From positions 29,460-93,459 of the forward strand of contig JAFTMG010000082.1 of NCBI GenBank assembly GCA_017452525.1: a DNA stretch of 64,000 nt, written 5' to 3'. The translations under genes and the position numbers were made by a program. The notes beneath the pieces are model-generated. The model saw nothing but the letters and a program-made list of their open reading frames with translations. It made no database searches and was not told the origin of the DNA. The DNA is from Clostridia bacterium. Lineage in GTDB: Bacteria; Bacillota; Clostridia; Oscillospirales; CAG-272. Below, piece after piece: positions 51,402 to 60,783 of the stretch (the first letter of the stretch is position 1; every line of letters starts with the position of its first letter).

Positions 51402-54400
51402 ATGAGAGGTTCCGTGTATTCTTTGGCAAGGATTCTGTGCATTCTGATGTTTTTCTGTTTGATCCTCGCGCCGTCTCTGACATTGCCCGCCGGTGCGGCA
51501 GAGCCCTTGGAGTTTGCGGTGGGGATTCCCGTAGAGGAGTATCCCGAGCTGTTTTTGCCGAGAAGTATGCCCACCCACGGAGAAGGTAAAATTGCGGTAT
51601 TTCTGATCGATTTTCCGGATCATCGAAATGAGAATCCCGAGGCTACCGTCGAATACTATGATAACATGTATTTCAACGGCGGTGTTGAAACGTTTTGGGG
51701 CTACAAAACCGTTGCGGAGGTTTATCGGGAACACTCTTACGGGAAGCTGAACCTGAGCGGCAAGGTGTTTGACTGGTACACCGCCAAGCATGAGCGCTCC
51801 TATTATGATGACAGAAAAGCAGAGCTCGTGAAGGAGGCGGCGGAACATTACATCGCACAGGGGTATGACTTTGCTCAATTTGACGGCGACGGCGACGGTG
51901 TGCTTGATGCCCTCGTATATCACTTTGCTGGAGAGGTTTCTGAGGGTAGATACTCCCCTTGGTATTCGGGAATGACTTATTCGGCTTATTCCTTCGGCGA
52001 GATTGCTGATTTGAAAATTCGCACGATCGTTCAGGTGAATGAGGGTGCCATGATTGGCAGAAATGTGTTCTTCGATACGATATGTCATGAGCTGATGCAT
52101 ACTTTAGGTATGCCGGACTTGTATAGTGAAACATATATGGGGTTGACTCCTACGACCGATCTGATGGCGGGAAACGAAAATACGGTCAATCCGTATTTGA
52201 AAATGATGTTGGGCTGGATCGATACTGTACAAGTGATCAAGGAAAATACCGAAAACATACGTTTGAACATGGACGGAGACGGGACCCCGGGCGAGTTTGC
52301 CATTGTGACCAATGAGTTCAATGGCTTATTTGACGAATTTTATTTGGTAGCGTATCGAAATTGTCGGACGAACTACGGATCTCCTGTTGGCGGAGTGGTT
52401 TGGCATATTGATGCTCGCCTCACCGAGGACGGAAATGCTTTCCAATATCAAAATCTGCGTTATACTCCCAAACCCGGGCAGGACAACCCGCACAACACCG
52501 GATATTTGTCCCCTTACCCCTTTATTGAAGAGCTTTCCGGTGATCCGGCATTGGATTTGGTGCTGAATCGACCGGTGGAGTTGGATTTGACGACATTTGG
52601 CGAGGATTCGGTTCTGGGACCCGACAGCATGCCCTCCTCGGATACCCATGACGGAGTGTATACGGGAATCCGAATGGCAAATTTTGTGGAGCACAATAAC
52701 AAATATCTGACCTTTGATGTTTCCTTTGTGGAGGACTGCTCTCCTCCCATTGTGACAACAGATGAGATCGACCTGGAGTTTAATGAAAAGGTCAGGATCC
52801 GTTTCAATGAATTTGTCTATGCCGGTACGCATTGGGACGGTATTCAGGTCACGGATCTGAGTGGAAAACCTCTTGCTGCCAAGGTATTGCTTTCGTACTA
52901 CCCCCATAACGAAGTGGCGATCTCGTTTGAGACAGATGCCTATCAGAAGGGCTATCGTGTTGTCTTTCCCGAAGGCTGTCTGCGGGATTCCTCGGGAAAT
53001 GCGATGCAGGCGGCGGTACTGACCGCCTCCGATGAAAAACGGGTTTACCCTATCCGTGAAGAACAGCTTCCCGGCGTGGAACCGTATAAGAGAAATAACG
53101 CATATGCGCACTTTTCCCCTTGCGAGGACGGGTTTGTGATCATCACGGGGCTGTGGGTGGATCATGCGTATGATGCCAAGATCGAATTTATGCGCTTGGA
53201 CCCTACCGGCAAGGTTTTGCTTCAAACGATCATAGATAATCCGTTTGAGAAGTCCGGGGTAATAACAGTCTATGAAGCGGGAGACGGCAGCTATATTGTA
53301 TTTGTACCGAATGTGAATGGATATCATGACCGACTGTTTTGTATTGATTCAAACGGAAGGTTAAAATGGTCCAATGATGAGAAATACAATTCCGGTAGCG
53401 CTTTTAATTATCTGTATAAATATGAGCAAGGAATAATCGCCGTTTTGGACGGGTCTCTTGTCTATATTCTGTCGGAGTCAGGAGAAATACAGCTGTTGAA
53501 GCAGAACTACACCAAACAGTACTTTAATCTTTCTGACGGAAGGCTGCTTGCGGAAGATACATCTTTTATTATGGACGGCATAGCAACAACATGTTTGAGT
53601 ATTGTCGATTCCAAAACCAAACGAACGGTAGCACAGGGTGAATTGACATGCTCCGCGAAGGGCGGCTGCTGGATGGTGGGCGATGTACAGGCGAATGACG
53701 ACGGAACGATTATGTTATACTGTTGGAATAACAATGGAGACAGAACGGTTTTTTTGACGGATGCGTCGCTGAATGTGGTGAAGTCGGTTGCCTTGACGAA
53801 TACCAATTTTTATACATACGCACTGTCATATTGGATCGAGAATGACGGCTTTTATGAGGTCGTGCGCACTGAGACGGGAAATCACGATGACAATACGTTC
53901 CGTGTCCGCCGTTATGATCGGTATTTGAATTTCCTTTGGCAATCCGATGTGGTCGCGAGTGTTATTCATTATTTCAAATCCCCATCGGGAGAGCTGATGG
54001 CGTATAGGTCGATGTTGGAGCCGGAGCGTGAGTGCTATATTGACTACTTTGGAAGTGAGGAGCGGTACAGGACAGCGCACGTTCACAGCTTGGCTTACGT
54101 GGGAAAAATTGCCCCCACTTGTGAAAAGGAAGGGGTGAACGAATATTGGTGGTGTACCGATTGCGGATGTATATATGCCGATGAGGGACAGACCTTGTTA
54201 ACCGACACATCCGCTTTGGTCCTTGCTACGGTGGCACACACCGAGCAAGCGATCTCCGGAATTGCACCGACCTGTACTCACGCCGGACTGTCCGAGGGGA
54301 CCGAATGCGCGGTTTGTTATAGAACTCTTGTTCCCCAGCAGATCATTCGTGCCACCGGACATACCGAGCAAGTGATCCCCGAGATCGCGCCGACCTGTAC

Positions 54401-54818
54401 GGAGAACGGTGTAATGGCAGGTCTCGAGTGCGCGGTTTGCGGTGAGAAGCTGACCATTCAAAAGCTGATTTACGCGACAGGTCACACCGAGCAGATCCTG
54501 CCATCGGTTGCGCCGACCTGCAACACTGAGGGACTCAGCGAGGGCTCTATGTGTTCTGTTTGCAAGGAGATCTTGGTGGCACAGCAGCAGATTCCCGTAA
54601 CGCAGGATCATGTATATGGAGATTGGATTGTTGTGAAGAAATCTACCGCATTTGCGGAAGGAGAGGATATTCGCACCTGCCGTCAATGCGGTCATGAGGA
54701 GACCCGTTTGGTACCGAAACAGGGAACATCGGTCATATATCTTGTCATTGTCGGAGGCATCCTTGTTATCGGCGCTCTGGGCGGCGGTTTCGTCCTCGTG
54801 AAAAAGAGGTTCTTCTGA
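51402..54818 (+). CDS. Large secreted M6-type metalloprotease with Cys-rich repeats and membrane anchor
   Basis: 1138 residues from ATG 51402 (AAAGGAG nine bases upstream; ATG 51396 is only three bases from it). A signal peptide leads into an M6 (immune inhibitor A-like) domain with HELMHTLGMPD at 229-239 and Ca-type Asp-rich FDGDGDGVLDA before it. A long beta-rich middle follows. From about 890 on come four repeats of ATGHTEQ-x-IAPTCT-x-GLSEG-x-C-x-VC, then a zinc-ribbon-like CRQCGHEE, and a membrane helix with KKRFF. It likely degrades host or dietary proteins at the cell surface. Confidence 0.85.
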   Translation: MRGSVYSLARILCILMFFCLILAPSLTLPAGAAEPLEFAVGIPVEEYPELFLPRSMPTHGEGKIAVFLIDFPDHRNENPEATVEYYDNMYFNGGVETFWGYKTVAEVYREHSYGKLNLSGKVFDWYTAKHERSYYDDRKAELVKEAAEHYIAQGYDFAQFDGDGDGVLDALVYHFAGEVSEGRYSPWYSGMTYSAYSFGEIADLKIRTIVQVNEGAMIGRNVFFDTICHELMHTLGMPDLYSETYMGLTPTTDLMAGNENTVNPYLKMMLGWIDTVQVIKENTENIRLNMDGDGTPGEFAIVTNEFNGLFDEFYLVAYRNCRTNYGSPVGGVVWHIDARLTEDGNAFQYQNLRYTPKPGQDNPHNTGYLSPYPFIEELSGDPALDLVLNRPVELDLTTFGEDSVLGPDSMPSSDTHDGVYTGIRMANFVEHNNKYLTFDVSFVEDCSPPIVTTDEIDLEFNEKVRIRFNEFVYAGTHWDGIQVTDLSGKPLAAKVLLSYYPHNEVAISFETDAYQKGYRVVFPEGCLRDSSGNAMQAAVLTASDEKRVYPIREEQLPGVEPYKRNNAYAHFSPCEDGFVIITGLWVDHAYDAKIEFMRLDPTGKVLLQTIIDNPFEKSGVITVYEAGDGSYIVFVPNVNGYHDRLFCIDSNGRLKWSNDEKYNSGSAFNYLYKYEQGIIAVLDGSLVYILSESGEIQLLKQNYTKQYFNLSDGRLLAEDTSFIMDGIATTCLSIVDSKTKRTVAQGELTCSAKGGCWMVGDVQANDDGTIMLYCWNNNGDRTVFLTDASLNVVKSVALTNTNFYTYALSYWIENDGFYEVVRTETGNHDDNTFRVRRYDRYLNFLWQSDVVASVIHYFKSPSGELMAYRSMLEPERECYIDYFGSEERYRTAHVHSLAYVGKIAPTCEKEGVNEYWWCTDCGCIYADEGQTLLTDTSALVLATVAHTEQAISGIAPTCTHAGLSEGTECAVCYRTLVPQQIIRATGHTEQVIPEIAPTCTENGVMAGLECAVCGEKLTIQKLIYATGHTEQILPSVAPTCNTEGLSEGSMCSVCKEILVAQQQIPVTQDHVYGDWIVVKKSTAFAEGEDIRTCRQCGHEETRLVPKQGTSVIYLVIVGGILVIGALGGGFVLVKKRFF

Positions 54819-54825
54819 TCGGTAA

Positions 54826-54898
54826 AACAGAGCCGTTAAGAAGCCTTCGGTGCCGAGGTCATTGAGACCAACGGTGAGTTGAAGCCGCCGAAGAATTG
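54826..54898 (+). pseudogene. 3' relic of a GDPD gene
   Basis: The sequence encodes FGAEVIETNGELKP followed by PKN and a stop, nearly identical to the C-terminus of the 50380 lipoprotein GDPD, and the similarity begins at AAAACAGAGCCG. No start or body remains. Confidence 0.7.
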
Positions 54899-54907
54899 AA
54901 CAAATAC

Positions 54908-54939
54908 AAAAGGAACCTCACTGCGGTGAGGTTCCTTTT
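54908..54939. terminator. Bidirectional terminator
   Basis: AAAAGGAACCTCAC, TGCG loop, GTGAGGTTCCTTTT; a 14-bp perfect stem between convergent genes. Confidence 0.9.
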
Positions 54940-54959
54940 GTGATACGAATATATACGGA

Positions 54960-56261
54960 TCAAAGCACGAAATCGCGCTCTGCGATCATGGCGGAGAGGG
55001 CGGCTTCATCCAGCGCGTGGACGGGGGAACCAGAGGTGTGGCTCAGTTTTGCCATCAGTCCCGCCGCTTCGCCGGTGGACATCAGCGTTGCCTGCACGCG
55101 GATGGAGGCGTAGGGAGCGGCTTCCGCGGAGAGACAGCGTCCCGCAACGATCAGGTTGTCCAGCTGCTCGCAGACCAGCGCGTCGCAGGGAACGTAGGCG
55201 TTGTTTTCCAGACGGATCAGCTGCTGTCCCGCACTCTTGGGGTCGTGAATGTCCATGGGGTGAGCGCTGTGGGCGGCAGGGCAGGGGTAGGTGGTGCCGT
55301 CAAGGAAGGACTGCAGCGTGGCGGTGCCCTTGCCGATCAGATGGCGCGTCTCGCGGATGCCTGCGTTGATGGCGGAGGAAACGATGGCGCAGTCCTTGAA
55401 TTCGGGAAACTTGGCACGAAGCAGATCCACAATGGCGAACATATCGCGGCGCAGCTTGCGCTCGGCAGCGGCAAAGGCGCGGGGATCGGTGGCGTCGCAG
55501 CCTGCGCGGGTGACGTTGACGGCAAGGCTCTTGCCGAGAAGGAGCGTGTTAAACCAAGGACCGCCGAACTGCGGCGCGTCGGGACAGGAAAGCAGATATT
55601 CACGGATGGCGGTGTTGACCGACTGCTTGGCGTCCCGCCCGTTGTGGTGGATGTAATTTTTCAGCAGATCGGTGGTGGCGTCGGTATTTTCGATGACGAA
55701 GCAGAGGGAGAGGGGCTGCATGGTGCCGCTGTCGGCGCTTTTCATGGGCGCGCCTGCCATATAGGCAAGGTCGCCGTCACCCGTGGCATCGATGAAGGTC
55801 TCGGCGGTGAGGGCATAGGTGCCGCTCTTGTCGTTGAGAATGACGTGGGTCACTCTTTGACCGTCGGTCAGGCAGTCGATCAGTACGGTGTTGGTATACA
55901 GCTCCACGCCGCATTCCTCCGCCATCTGCTCGGCGACGACCTTGTAGTTTTCGGGATGGACCGAGACGTGTCCCTTGGGCAGTTCGACCATTGCCGCGCC
56001 CTGCGCCTCCAGACGGTTGACAAATTCCCACGCAATGCCGCCGACCACGCGCTTTTCCTTGAAGTAAAAGCCGCTGATCGGGACCACGTAGCCGGCAGTT
56101 GCCGTACCGCCGAGAAAGCCGTAGCGCTCGACCAGTGCCACGCGCAGTCCCGCACGTGCGGCGGAGATGGCAGCAACGAAGCCGGCGCAACCGCCCCCGC
56201 AGACGATGCAGTCATACGCGGCGCGGACGGTGAGATCCTTTTTGAGTGTGATGGTATTCAT
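54960..56261 (-). CDS. FAD-dependent oxidoreductase
   Basis: 433 residues. The Rossmann loop is CIVCGGGCAGFVAAISAARAG with Glu in ALVERYG about 20 residues later. FIDATGDGDLAYMAGA is the second FAD motif and DNLIVAGRCLSAEAAP the third. It matches PF12831-type enzymes that often act on plant sugars or halogenated or hydroxylated acids; substrate unknown. AAAGGAGCG precedes ATG 56261. It overlaps in transcript with the metallophosphoesterase upstream. Confidence 0.85.
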   Translation of the reverse strand: MNTITLKKDLTVRAAYDCIVCGGGCAGFVAAISAARAGLRVALVERYGFLGGTATAGYVVPISGFYFKEKRVVGGIAWEFVNRLEAQGAAMVELPKGHVSVHPENYKVVAEQMAEECGVELYTNTVLIDCLTDGQRVTHVILNDKSGTYALTAETFIDATGDGDLAYMAGAPMKSADSGTMQPLSLCFVIENTDATTDLLKNYIHHNGRDAKQSVNTAIREYLLSCPDAPQFGGPWFNTLLLGKSLAVNVTRAGCDATDPRAFAAAERKLRRDMFAIVDLLRAKFPEFKDCAIVSSAINAGIRETRHLIGKGTATLQSFLDGTTYPCPAAHSAHPMDIHDPKSAGQQLIRLENNAYVPCDALVCEQLDNLIVAGRCLSAEAAPYASIRVQATLMSTGEAAGLMAKLSHTSGSPVHALDEAALSAMIAERDFVL

Positions 56262-56275
56262 GGTAAGTCGCTCCT

Positions 56276-56992
56276 TTACAGTTCAACGATTATAAATCGG
56301 TTTTCTTCTCCCTCACACATGGCAGGGAGGGTGTGATAGGGGATGCCGTCGATGATGGTCTCATGTCCCTTGTGATAATGCCCTTGGAAAACAGCCTTGA
56401 CCTTGCCGGAAGCACGAATCATTTTTCGGACGGCTTCTGCATTGTGTACAATGTGATCCTGCTGTACCTCGGGGTCAAGGTTCTGATGCATGAAGACATA
56501 AGCCTCGGTGACGGTCGGATCGTTGAGCTTTTGCTCACGGGTGCGCAACTGCTCCTCGGGAATGTATGTATTTTTCCAGTTTACCTCGCCCGGCGCATAG
56601 GAGCTGCCATCATCGTTGTAATTGGCATCCAGCAGAATGAGCTCTTTTCCGCATACCGTGATAGATACGGGGGATGGGAAAGAGTGTCTGTTGACCAACT
56701 CGTTAAATTCTCTTTGCGTGAACACATTGGCATCGTGATTTCCCATCAGCGAATAAAAGGGCAGAGCATAAGAGTGGATCAGATCGGCGATTTCACGTGT
56801 TTTCTCAATATTTACCTGTGGATCATCGCATTTATCGATGATATCACCAAGACAGAGAACAAAATCAACTTTCTCGCGGACAAAGGTCTCCATCGCCTCG
56901 CGAATCTTGCCGTAGGACAGAACGGGGCGGCGGGTGCGGCAGGTCACGTCCTGATCGCAATAGTGCGGGTCGGTAAAAAGTCCAAGCTTCAT
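56276..56992 (-). CDS. Calcineurin-like metallophosphoesterase
   Basis: 238 residues. All five motifs: DPHY (8-11), GDIIDK, GNHDAN, MHQN and GHYHKGHE. Probably a cytoplasmic phosphodiesterase with a two-metal site, close to the cAMP or glycerophosphodiester type. AAGGAGACC precedes ATG 56992, 10 bases after the Ogt stop codon. In one run with the FAD enzyme. Confidence 0.87.
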   Translation of the reverse strand: MKLGLFTDPHYCDQDVTCRTRRPVLSYGKIREAMETFVREKVDFVLCLGDIIDKCDDPQVNIEKTREIADLIHSYALPFYSLMGNHDANVFTQREFNELVNRHSFPSPVSITVCGKELILLDANYNDDGSSYAPGEVNWKNTYIPEEQLRTREQKLNDPTVTEAYVFMHQNLDPEVQQDHIVHNAEAVRKMIRASGKVKAVFQGHYHKGHETIIDGIPYHTLPAMCEGEENRFIIVEL

Positions 56993-57002
56993 GGCGGTCT
57001 CC

Positions 57003-57512
57003 TTATGTGTGAGTAATATCGATGCCCTCGTGGATCAGCAGACGGCGCTTGAGGTGCAGTCCTCCGGCATAGCCGGTCAACGAGCCGTCCGTGCCGATGA
57101 CGCGGTGGCAGGGAATGATGATGGAAATGGGATTGTGCCCGACAGCCCCGCCCACCGCTTGGGCGGACATGGTCTCCTTGCCGAGCATGGGGGCAACGCG
57201 CTTGGCAATGGTGCTGTATGCGGTCGTTTCCCCATAGGGAATATCAAGCAGGCATTGCCAGACGGCTTGGCGGAACGCGGACCCCTGCGGGGCGAGCGGT
57301 AATTCCCGCGGCGCGGGGCGCTCACCGCGAAAATAACGGTCAAGCCATGCGCGGGTGAGAAGAAATACGGGAAGCCCGTCCTGCGCGGTCGGGGTGCCCT
57401 TGGGGTTGAAAGCATATTTTTGTCCCTCGATCCAAAGCCCCGTCAGGGACTCGCCGTCGCTTGTCGGGATCAACCTGCCGATGGGGGAAGAGAACGTGGT
57501 ATAGTAAAGCAT
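57003..57512 (-). CDS. ogt: Methylated-DNA-protein-cysteine methyltransferase
   Basis: 169 residues. The active-site PCHRV has Cys135; FRQAVWQCLLDIPYGETTAYSTIA is the DNA-binding helix-turn-helix and the Arg finger region, and GYAGGLHLKRRLL the C-terminal clamp. Removes O6-methyl groups from guanine in a suicide reaction. AAAAAAGGAGGGAG precedes ATG 57512. First of three same-strand genes. Confidence 0.92.
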   Translation of the reverse strand: MLYYTTFSSPIGRLIPTSDGESLTGLWIEGQKYAFNPKGTPTAQDGLPVFLLTRAWLDRYFRGERPAPRELPLAPQGSAFRQAVWQCLLDIPYGETTAYSTIAKRVAPMLGKETMSAQAVGGAVGHNPISIIIPCHRVIGTDGSLTGYAGGLHLKRRLLIHEGIDITHT

Positions 57513-57596
57513 GGCTCCCTCCTTTTTTATAGTATAGCACAGTGCGTGTCATTTTTCAATACCGATCGGTGCGCAGAGTCCAACGGTGCTTTTATG

Positions 57597-58469
57597 TTAT
57601 TTTTGGGGGGAGATCTCGTTCCAACAGGTAAACCCGAGGATCAGAACGCCGCCGAGGATCTGCCATACGGTCATGCCCTCGTTCAGCAGCAGGACCGAGA
57701 CGAGGATCGCCACCAGCGGGTCGATGTAGCTGAGGATCGCCGCCTTTTGCCCCGGCAGTTCCTTGAGCGAGGAGAAATAGAGGCAGTAGGTGATGCCGGT
57801 GTGGAGCAGACCTACGGTGAGCAGGCATCCCCATCCGATCCCGTCCAGTGTGCCGAGGCGAATGCCGTCGGTCAACGCAACGTAGGGAATCAGGGCAAAA
57901 AGGGAGGCGAGAAACTGTAAAAAGGTGCGATGAATGCCGTCCACGCCGCGGATAAACTTGTTAAGCAGGATGACGGTGGCGTAAAAGACCGCCGCGCCAA
58001 GCCCGAACAGAATGCCGATATGGTGACTGCCGCCGCTCTCTCCCTCACCAAGTCCGGTGATCAGCACGATGCCTACGGTCGACATGATAAAGCAGAGCCA
58101 TTGCTTAGCTCCCATCCGTTCCCGAAAGAGCAGGGGGCAGGCGAGGGTGACAATCACGGGCGCGAAATAGTAGCTCAGCGTTGCCGCCGAGACCGAGGTG
58201 TATTTGTAGGCTTCAAACAGCAAGATCCAGTTGAGTCCCATCGCCATGCCCGAGAAAAGCAGAAGGGGGATCTGCTTTCGGATGGCGCGAAAGGGGATGC
58301 GTCGGCGCGTGATCAGCAGAAAGCCGCCGATCAGTACCGTCGCCAACACCGCCCGCCAGAGGGCGATCTCGCCCGACGGGAGGGGAATGTGGCGGACGAA
58401 GGCGCCGATGGTGCCGAATATCGCCATGGAGCCGACCATCATCCATGTGTCGCGTCTTTGATGATTCAT
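57597..58469 (-). CDS. EamA-family DMT transporter
   Basis: 290 residues with ten predicted membrane helices in two EamA repeats (start of each: VGSMAIFGTIGAFVRHIP and LFGLGAAVFYATVILLNK). Basic loops RRRIPFRAIRKQ lie on the inside. DMT porters of this type export metabolites or amino acids, or take up sugars; direction and substrate cannot be told. Single gene between Ogt and a metallophosphoesterase on the same strand. Confidence 0.88.
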   Translation of the reverse strand: MNHQRRDTWMMVGSMAIFGTIGAFVRHIPLPSGEIALWRAVLATVLIGGFLLITRRRIPFRAIRKQIPLLLFSGMAMGLNWILLFEAYKYTSVSAATLSYYFAPVIVTLACPLLFRERMGAKQWLCFIMSTVGIVLITGLGEGESGGSHHIGILFGLGAAVFYATVILLNKFIRGVDGIHRTFLQFLASLFALIPYVALTDGIRLGTLDGIGWGCLLTVGLLHTGITYCLYFSSLKELPGQKAAILSYIDPLVAILVSVLLLNEGMTVWQILGGVLILGFTCWNEISPQK

Positions 58470-58499
58470 GGTAATTTCTCCGTTTGGTCTGTAATGTGA

Positions 58500-59486
58500 T
58501 CAGCGGACGAGGATCCGCATCATGTGTCCCGCGCCGTAGGCGAGAGCGGTGGAGATGAATTGGGGGATCACGGTCTCCTCTCCATCCGGTGTGCGGGCGC
58601 GGATATCCAGGTGAATATCACTGTGGAAATGCCCCGCGAACACGGCTTTGACCACGTCGGCGCTGTGGGTGATCAGCTCGTAGACCTCGCGCGTCGTAGC
58701 GTCGCAGCCGTCACTGCCCACCATGTAGGTACCTCTCGCGGCACCGTCGCAAAAATCTCTCGGATAACCCGAGGGGTCGCCTAGATGCATGGTGTCCTCC
58801 GCGCGGAATTCGCGATCGCAAGGGTCGTGGGTGGCAAAGGGCTCGTGGACGAAGATCAGAACAACGTAACCGTTTTGACGAGCTTCTGCGAGGTCTTCCC
58901 GCAACAGCTTCAACTGCTTTTCGTTGAAGTGTGCCTCGTGATCCAGCATGGCAACGGCAAGTACCTTGTTCCGGATCAGCTTGGAGGTATAATAAATGTC
59001 GTGCTTCCAGAATTGCCCGATGATGGCGAGGCGTTCCTCATCCGTGAGCGGGTCGGGAACCTTGCCCTGCATCCTTCGGTGCAGCTCGTGACCGCCCACC
59101 ACGGCAAGAACGTCCGGGTGCTTGTCCCAGACCTCCTTTTGCATCAGCTCCAGGGTGCCGTGAGAAATGTAGTCCAGCGTGTCACCGCAGAGTACGATCT
59201 GGTCCATATCGTCGAGAAACTCAAACGCGCGTTGTAATTTGGGCACGGATTCCGCATTGGCGTTCCATTTTCTGTTCTCATACGTACTCATGATGACGGG
59301 ATCGGCTTCCACAAAATCCCGTTCGTTGCAGTAATTGATGTGAATGTCGGAAAGCAGACCGATGCGGACCTCCGTACCAATCCCGGCAGGAATGGTGACA
59401 TCGCGCACGTACGTGCGGTCGGTCGCCTTTCGTATGATGTCGTTCTCTTTGACACAGACTGTTTTTTCAATTTCAAATGTTTTCAT
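58500..59486 (-). CDS. Calcineurin-like metallophosphoesterase with GGHE motif
   Basis: 328 residues. Motifs: LLSDIHINY, CGDTLDYIS, then VVGGHELHRRM where GNHE/D is expected, IFVHEPFATHD and AGHFHSDIHLD. Only the Asn metal ligand of the third motif is replaced by Gly; all other ligands remain. It carries extra loops (CDREFRAEDTMHLGDPSGYPRD), unlike the 56276 enzyme. Cytoplasmic, substrate unknown. Activity with a changed metal site is uncertain. Confidence 0.82.
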   Translation of the reverse strand: MKTFEIEKTVCVKENDIIRKATDRTYVRDVTIPAGIGTEVRIGLLSDIHINYCNERDFVEADPVIMSTYENRKWNANAESVPKLQRAFEFLDDMDQIVLCGDTLDYISHGTLELMQKEVWDKHPDVLAVVGGHELHRRMQGKVPDPLTDEERLAIIGQFWKHDIYYTSKLIRNKVLAVAMLDHEAHFNEKQLKLLREDLAEARQNGYVVLIFVHEPFATHDPCDREFRAEDTMHLGDPSGYPRDFCDGAARGTYMVGSDGCDATTREVYELITHSADVVKAVFAGHFHSDIHLDIRARTPDGEETVIPQFISTALAYGAGHMMRILVR

Positions 59487-59632
59487 ATGCTTTTCTCCGA
59501 TGGGGCGTATATATGTTTTGGAATCATTATATCATGTTTTTCTGCTTTTTCAATCTTAATTGAACATTTTTTTGAGAATAACGGCGTTTTTGTATGTAAA
59601 ATGTTTTGGCTTTGAATGATAGCCTAAGATAC

Positions 59633-59661
59633 TTGCTTAAAATTTCTTTTTGTGATAAAAT
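59633..59661 (+). promoter_or_regulatory. Possible promoter of the 59692 acetyltransferase
   Basis: TTGCTT and TAAAAT 17 bases apart; weak -35. The gap 59487-59691 holds nothing else. Confidence 0.45.
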
Positions 59662-59691
59662 AAAAGCAATTGTTATGTCGGGGAGGGACAC

Positions 59692-60216
59692 ATGATTTAC
59701 TATTCTGATAAAAATATTCTGATCCGCGATTTGCAGGCGTCTGACGCTCAGATCATCACCGATGAGGAGATCGCCCAAGGCTGGCATCAGAGTATTGATA
59801 AGTATTTGATGCGTTTGCAAGATCAGGCTGAGGGCATTTCTGTCAATCTGGTGGCGGAATACAACGGCAATGTTGCCGGTTATATCAACGTGTATCCGGG
59901 ACGAAAAGCAGGTCCTTTTCAACATGGTCTATGGCCTGAAATTGTAGATTTCGGTGTTTTGGAAAAATACCGTTGTAATGGCATCGGTAGCAAACTGATG
60001 GATATCGCCGAGGAAATTTCCGGTCGCTACGCCGATACCGTGTACCTTGGCGTAGGCCTGTATTGCAGCTATGGCAACGCCCAGCGAATGTACAACAAAC
60101 GCGGCTACATTTTGGATGGCAGCGGTGTCTGGTACGGCAATTCTCCGTGCGCACCTTATGAAAATTACCGTGTGGATGATGATTTGGTGCTGTATCTGAC
60201 CAAAAAGTTGCGGTGA
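59692..60216 (+). CDS. GNAT-family N-acetyltransferase
   Basis: 174 residues. Acetyl-CoA site EKYRCNGIGSKLMD near 100, beta-bulge and late YGNAQRMYNKRGYILDG. An N-terminal IRDLQASDAQ strand-helix is typical of RimI-like and antibiotic-acetylating GNATs. Acceptor unknown. GGGAGGGAC precedes ATG 59692. Sits at the border of the repeat-rich zone and is somewhat more AT-rich than the core genes. Confidence 0.83.
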   Translation: MIYYSDKNILIRDLQASDAQIITDEEIAQGWHQSIDKYLMRLQDQAEGISVNLVAEYNGNVAGYINVYPGRKAGPFQHGLWPEIVDFGVLEKYRCNGIGSKLMDIAEEISGRYADTVYLGVGLYCSYGNAQRMYNKRGYILDGSGVWYGNSPCAPYENYRVDDDLVLYLTKKLR

Positions 60217-60255
60217 ATTTTTTGAAATATATGCAGTGTCTTGCCAAAAAAGAAT

Positions 60256-60293
60256 GCCCGAAATCCCTTGATAAATAAGGGATCTCGGGCATT
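60256..60293. terminator. Hairpin terminator, first copy of a repeat
   Basis: GCCCGAAATCCCTT pairs with AAGGGATCTCGGGC (60277-60290), one mismatch; followed on the minus strand by a T-run, so it serves the lipoprotein gene. A near copy is at 63818-63852. Confidence 0.75.
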
Positions 60294-60319
60294 TGTAGGC
60301 TATCGAGAGTGTATGTTAT

Positions 60320-60634
60320 TCAGCCTCCGGGACGGTATCCTTCTTCGCAATCAACTGCGATTCCGCTTTCGTCAAAGCGGATAAAGAGCAAAACCTCGGG
60401 CGACGTACCGAGAAAACCTCTTCGCGGTTCCTTGACCGTGTAGCCGCATTTGCTCCTGTATAACCCGTCTTCTCCCGCCGACATGTAGGTGCAATCAAAC
60501 GCACCGTATTTGCCGATGACCTCGGCGGAGGTTTTTCCGATGATCCAATCGACATCATACCGGCTGTCAGAGCATCCCGCCAAAGCAGCGAGGCATAGTG
60601 TGATTGAAAGAAGAATCCAAACGATTCGTTTCAT
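60320..60634 (-). CDS. Small lipoprotein
   Basis: 104 residues. Lipobox LAALAGC, then a short domain with DWIIGKTSAEVIGKYGAFDCTYMSAGEDGLYRSKCGYTV and LLFIRFDESGIAVDCEEGY; the pattern of paired strands around a variable loop resembles SmpA/OmlA-like small beta domains but I cannot assign it with certainty. AAAGGAGC precedes ATG 60634. Confidence 0.7.
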   Translation of the reverse strand: MKRIVWILLSITLCLAALAGCSDSRYDVDWIIGKTSAEVIGKYGAFDCTYMSAGEDGLYRSKCGYTVKEPRRGFLGTSPEVLLFIRFDESGIAVDCEEGYRPGG

Positions 60635-60650
60635 ATTTGCTCCTTTCTTG

Positions 60651-60712
60651 CAAAAAGTGGCTTGGGGTAAGGTTTTTCAAGGCACTTGAAAATGATTCCC
60701 ACTCGCTCAAAT
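60651..60712. repeat. Dispersed repeat R, copy 1
   Basis: GCAAAAAGTGGCTTGG, imperfect hairpin, CACTTGAAAA ... TTCCCACTC. Direct copy of 62187-62250 around the GH127 gene. It also lies downstream of that gene on the minus strand. Confidence 0.65.
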
Positions 60713-60783
60713 CAGCATGATATCGAGTGAATTCAGTTCTTTTCTCGCGTTTTCCTATTGTTATTTACCGTGGCAAACGTCGG

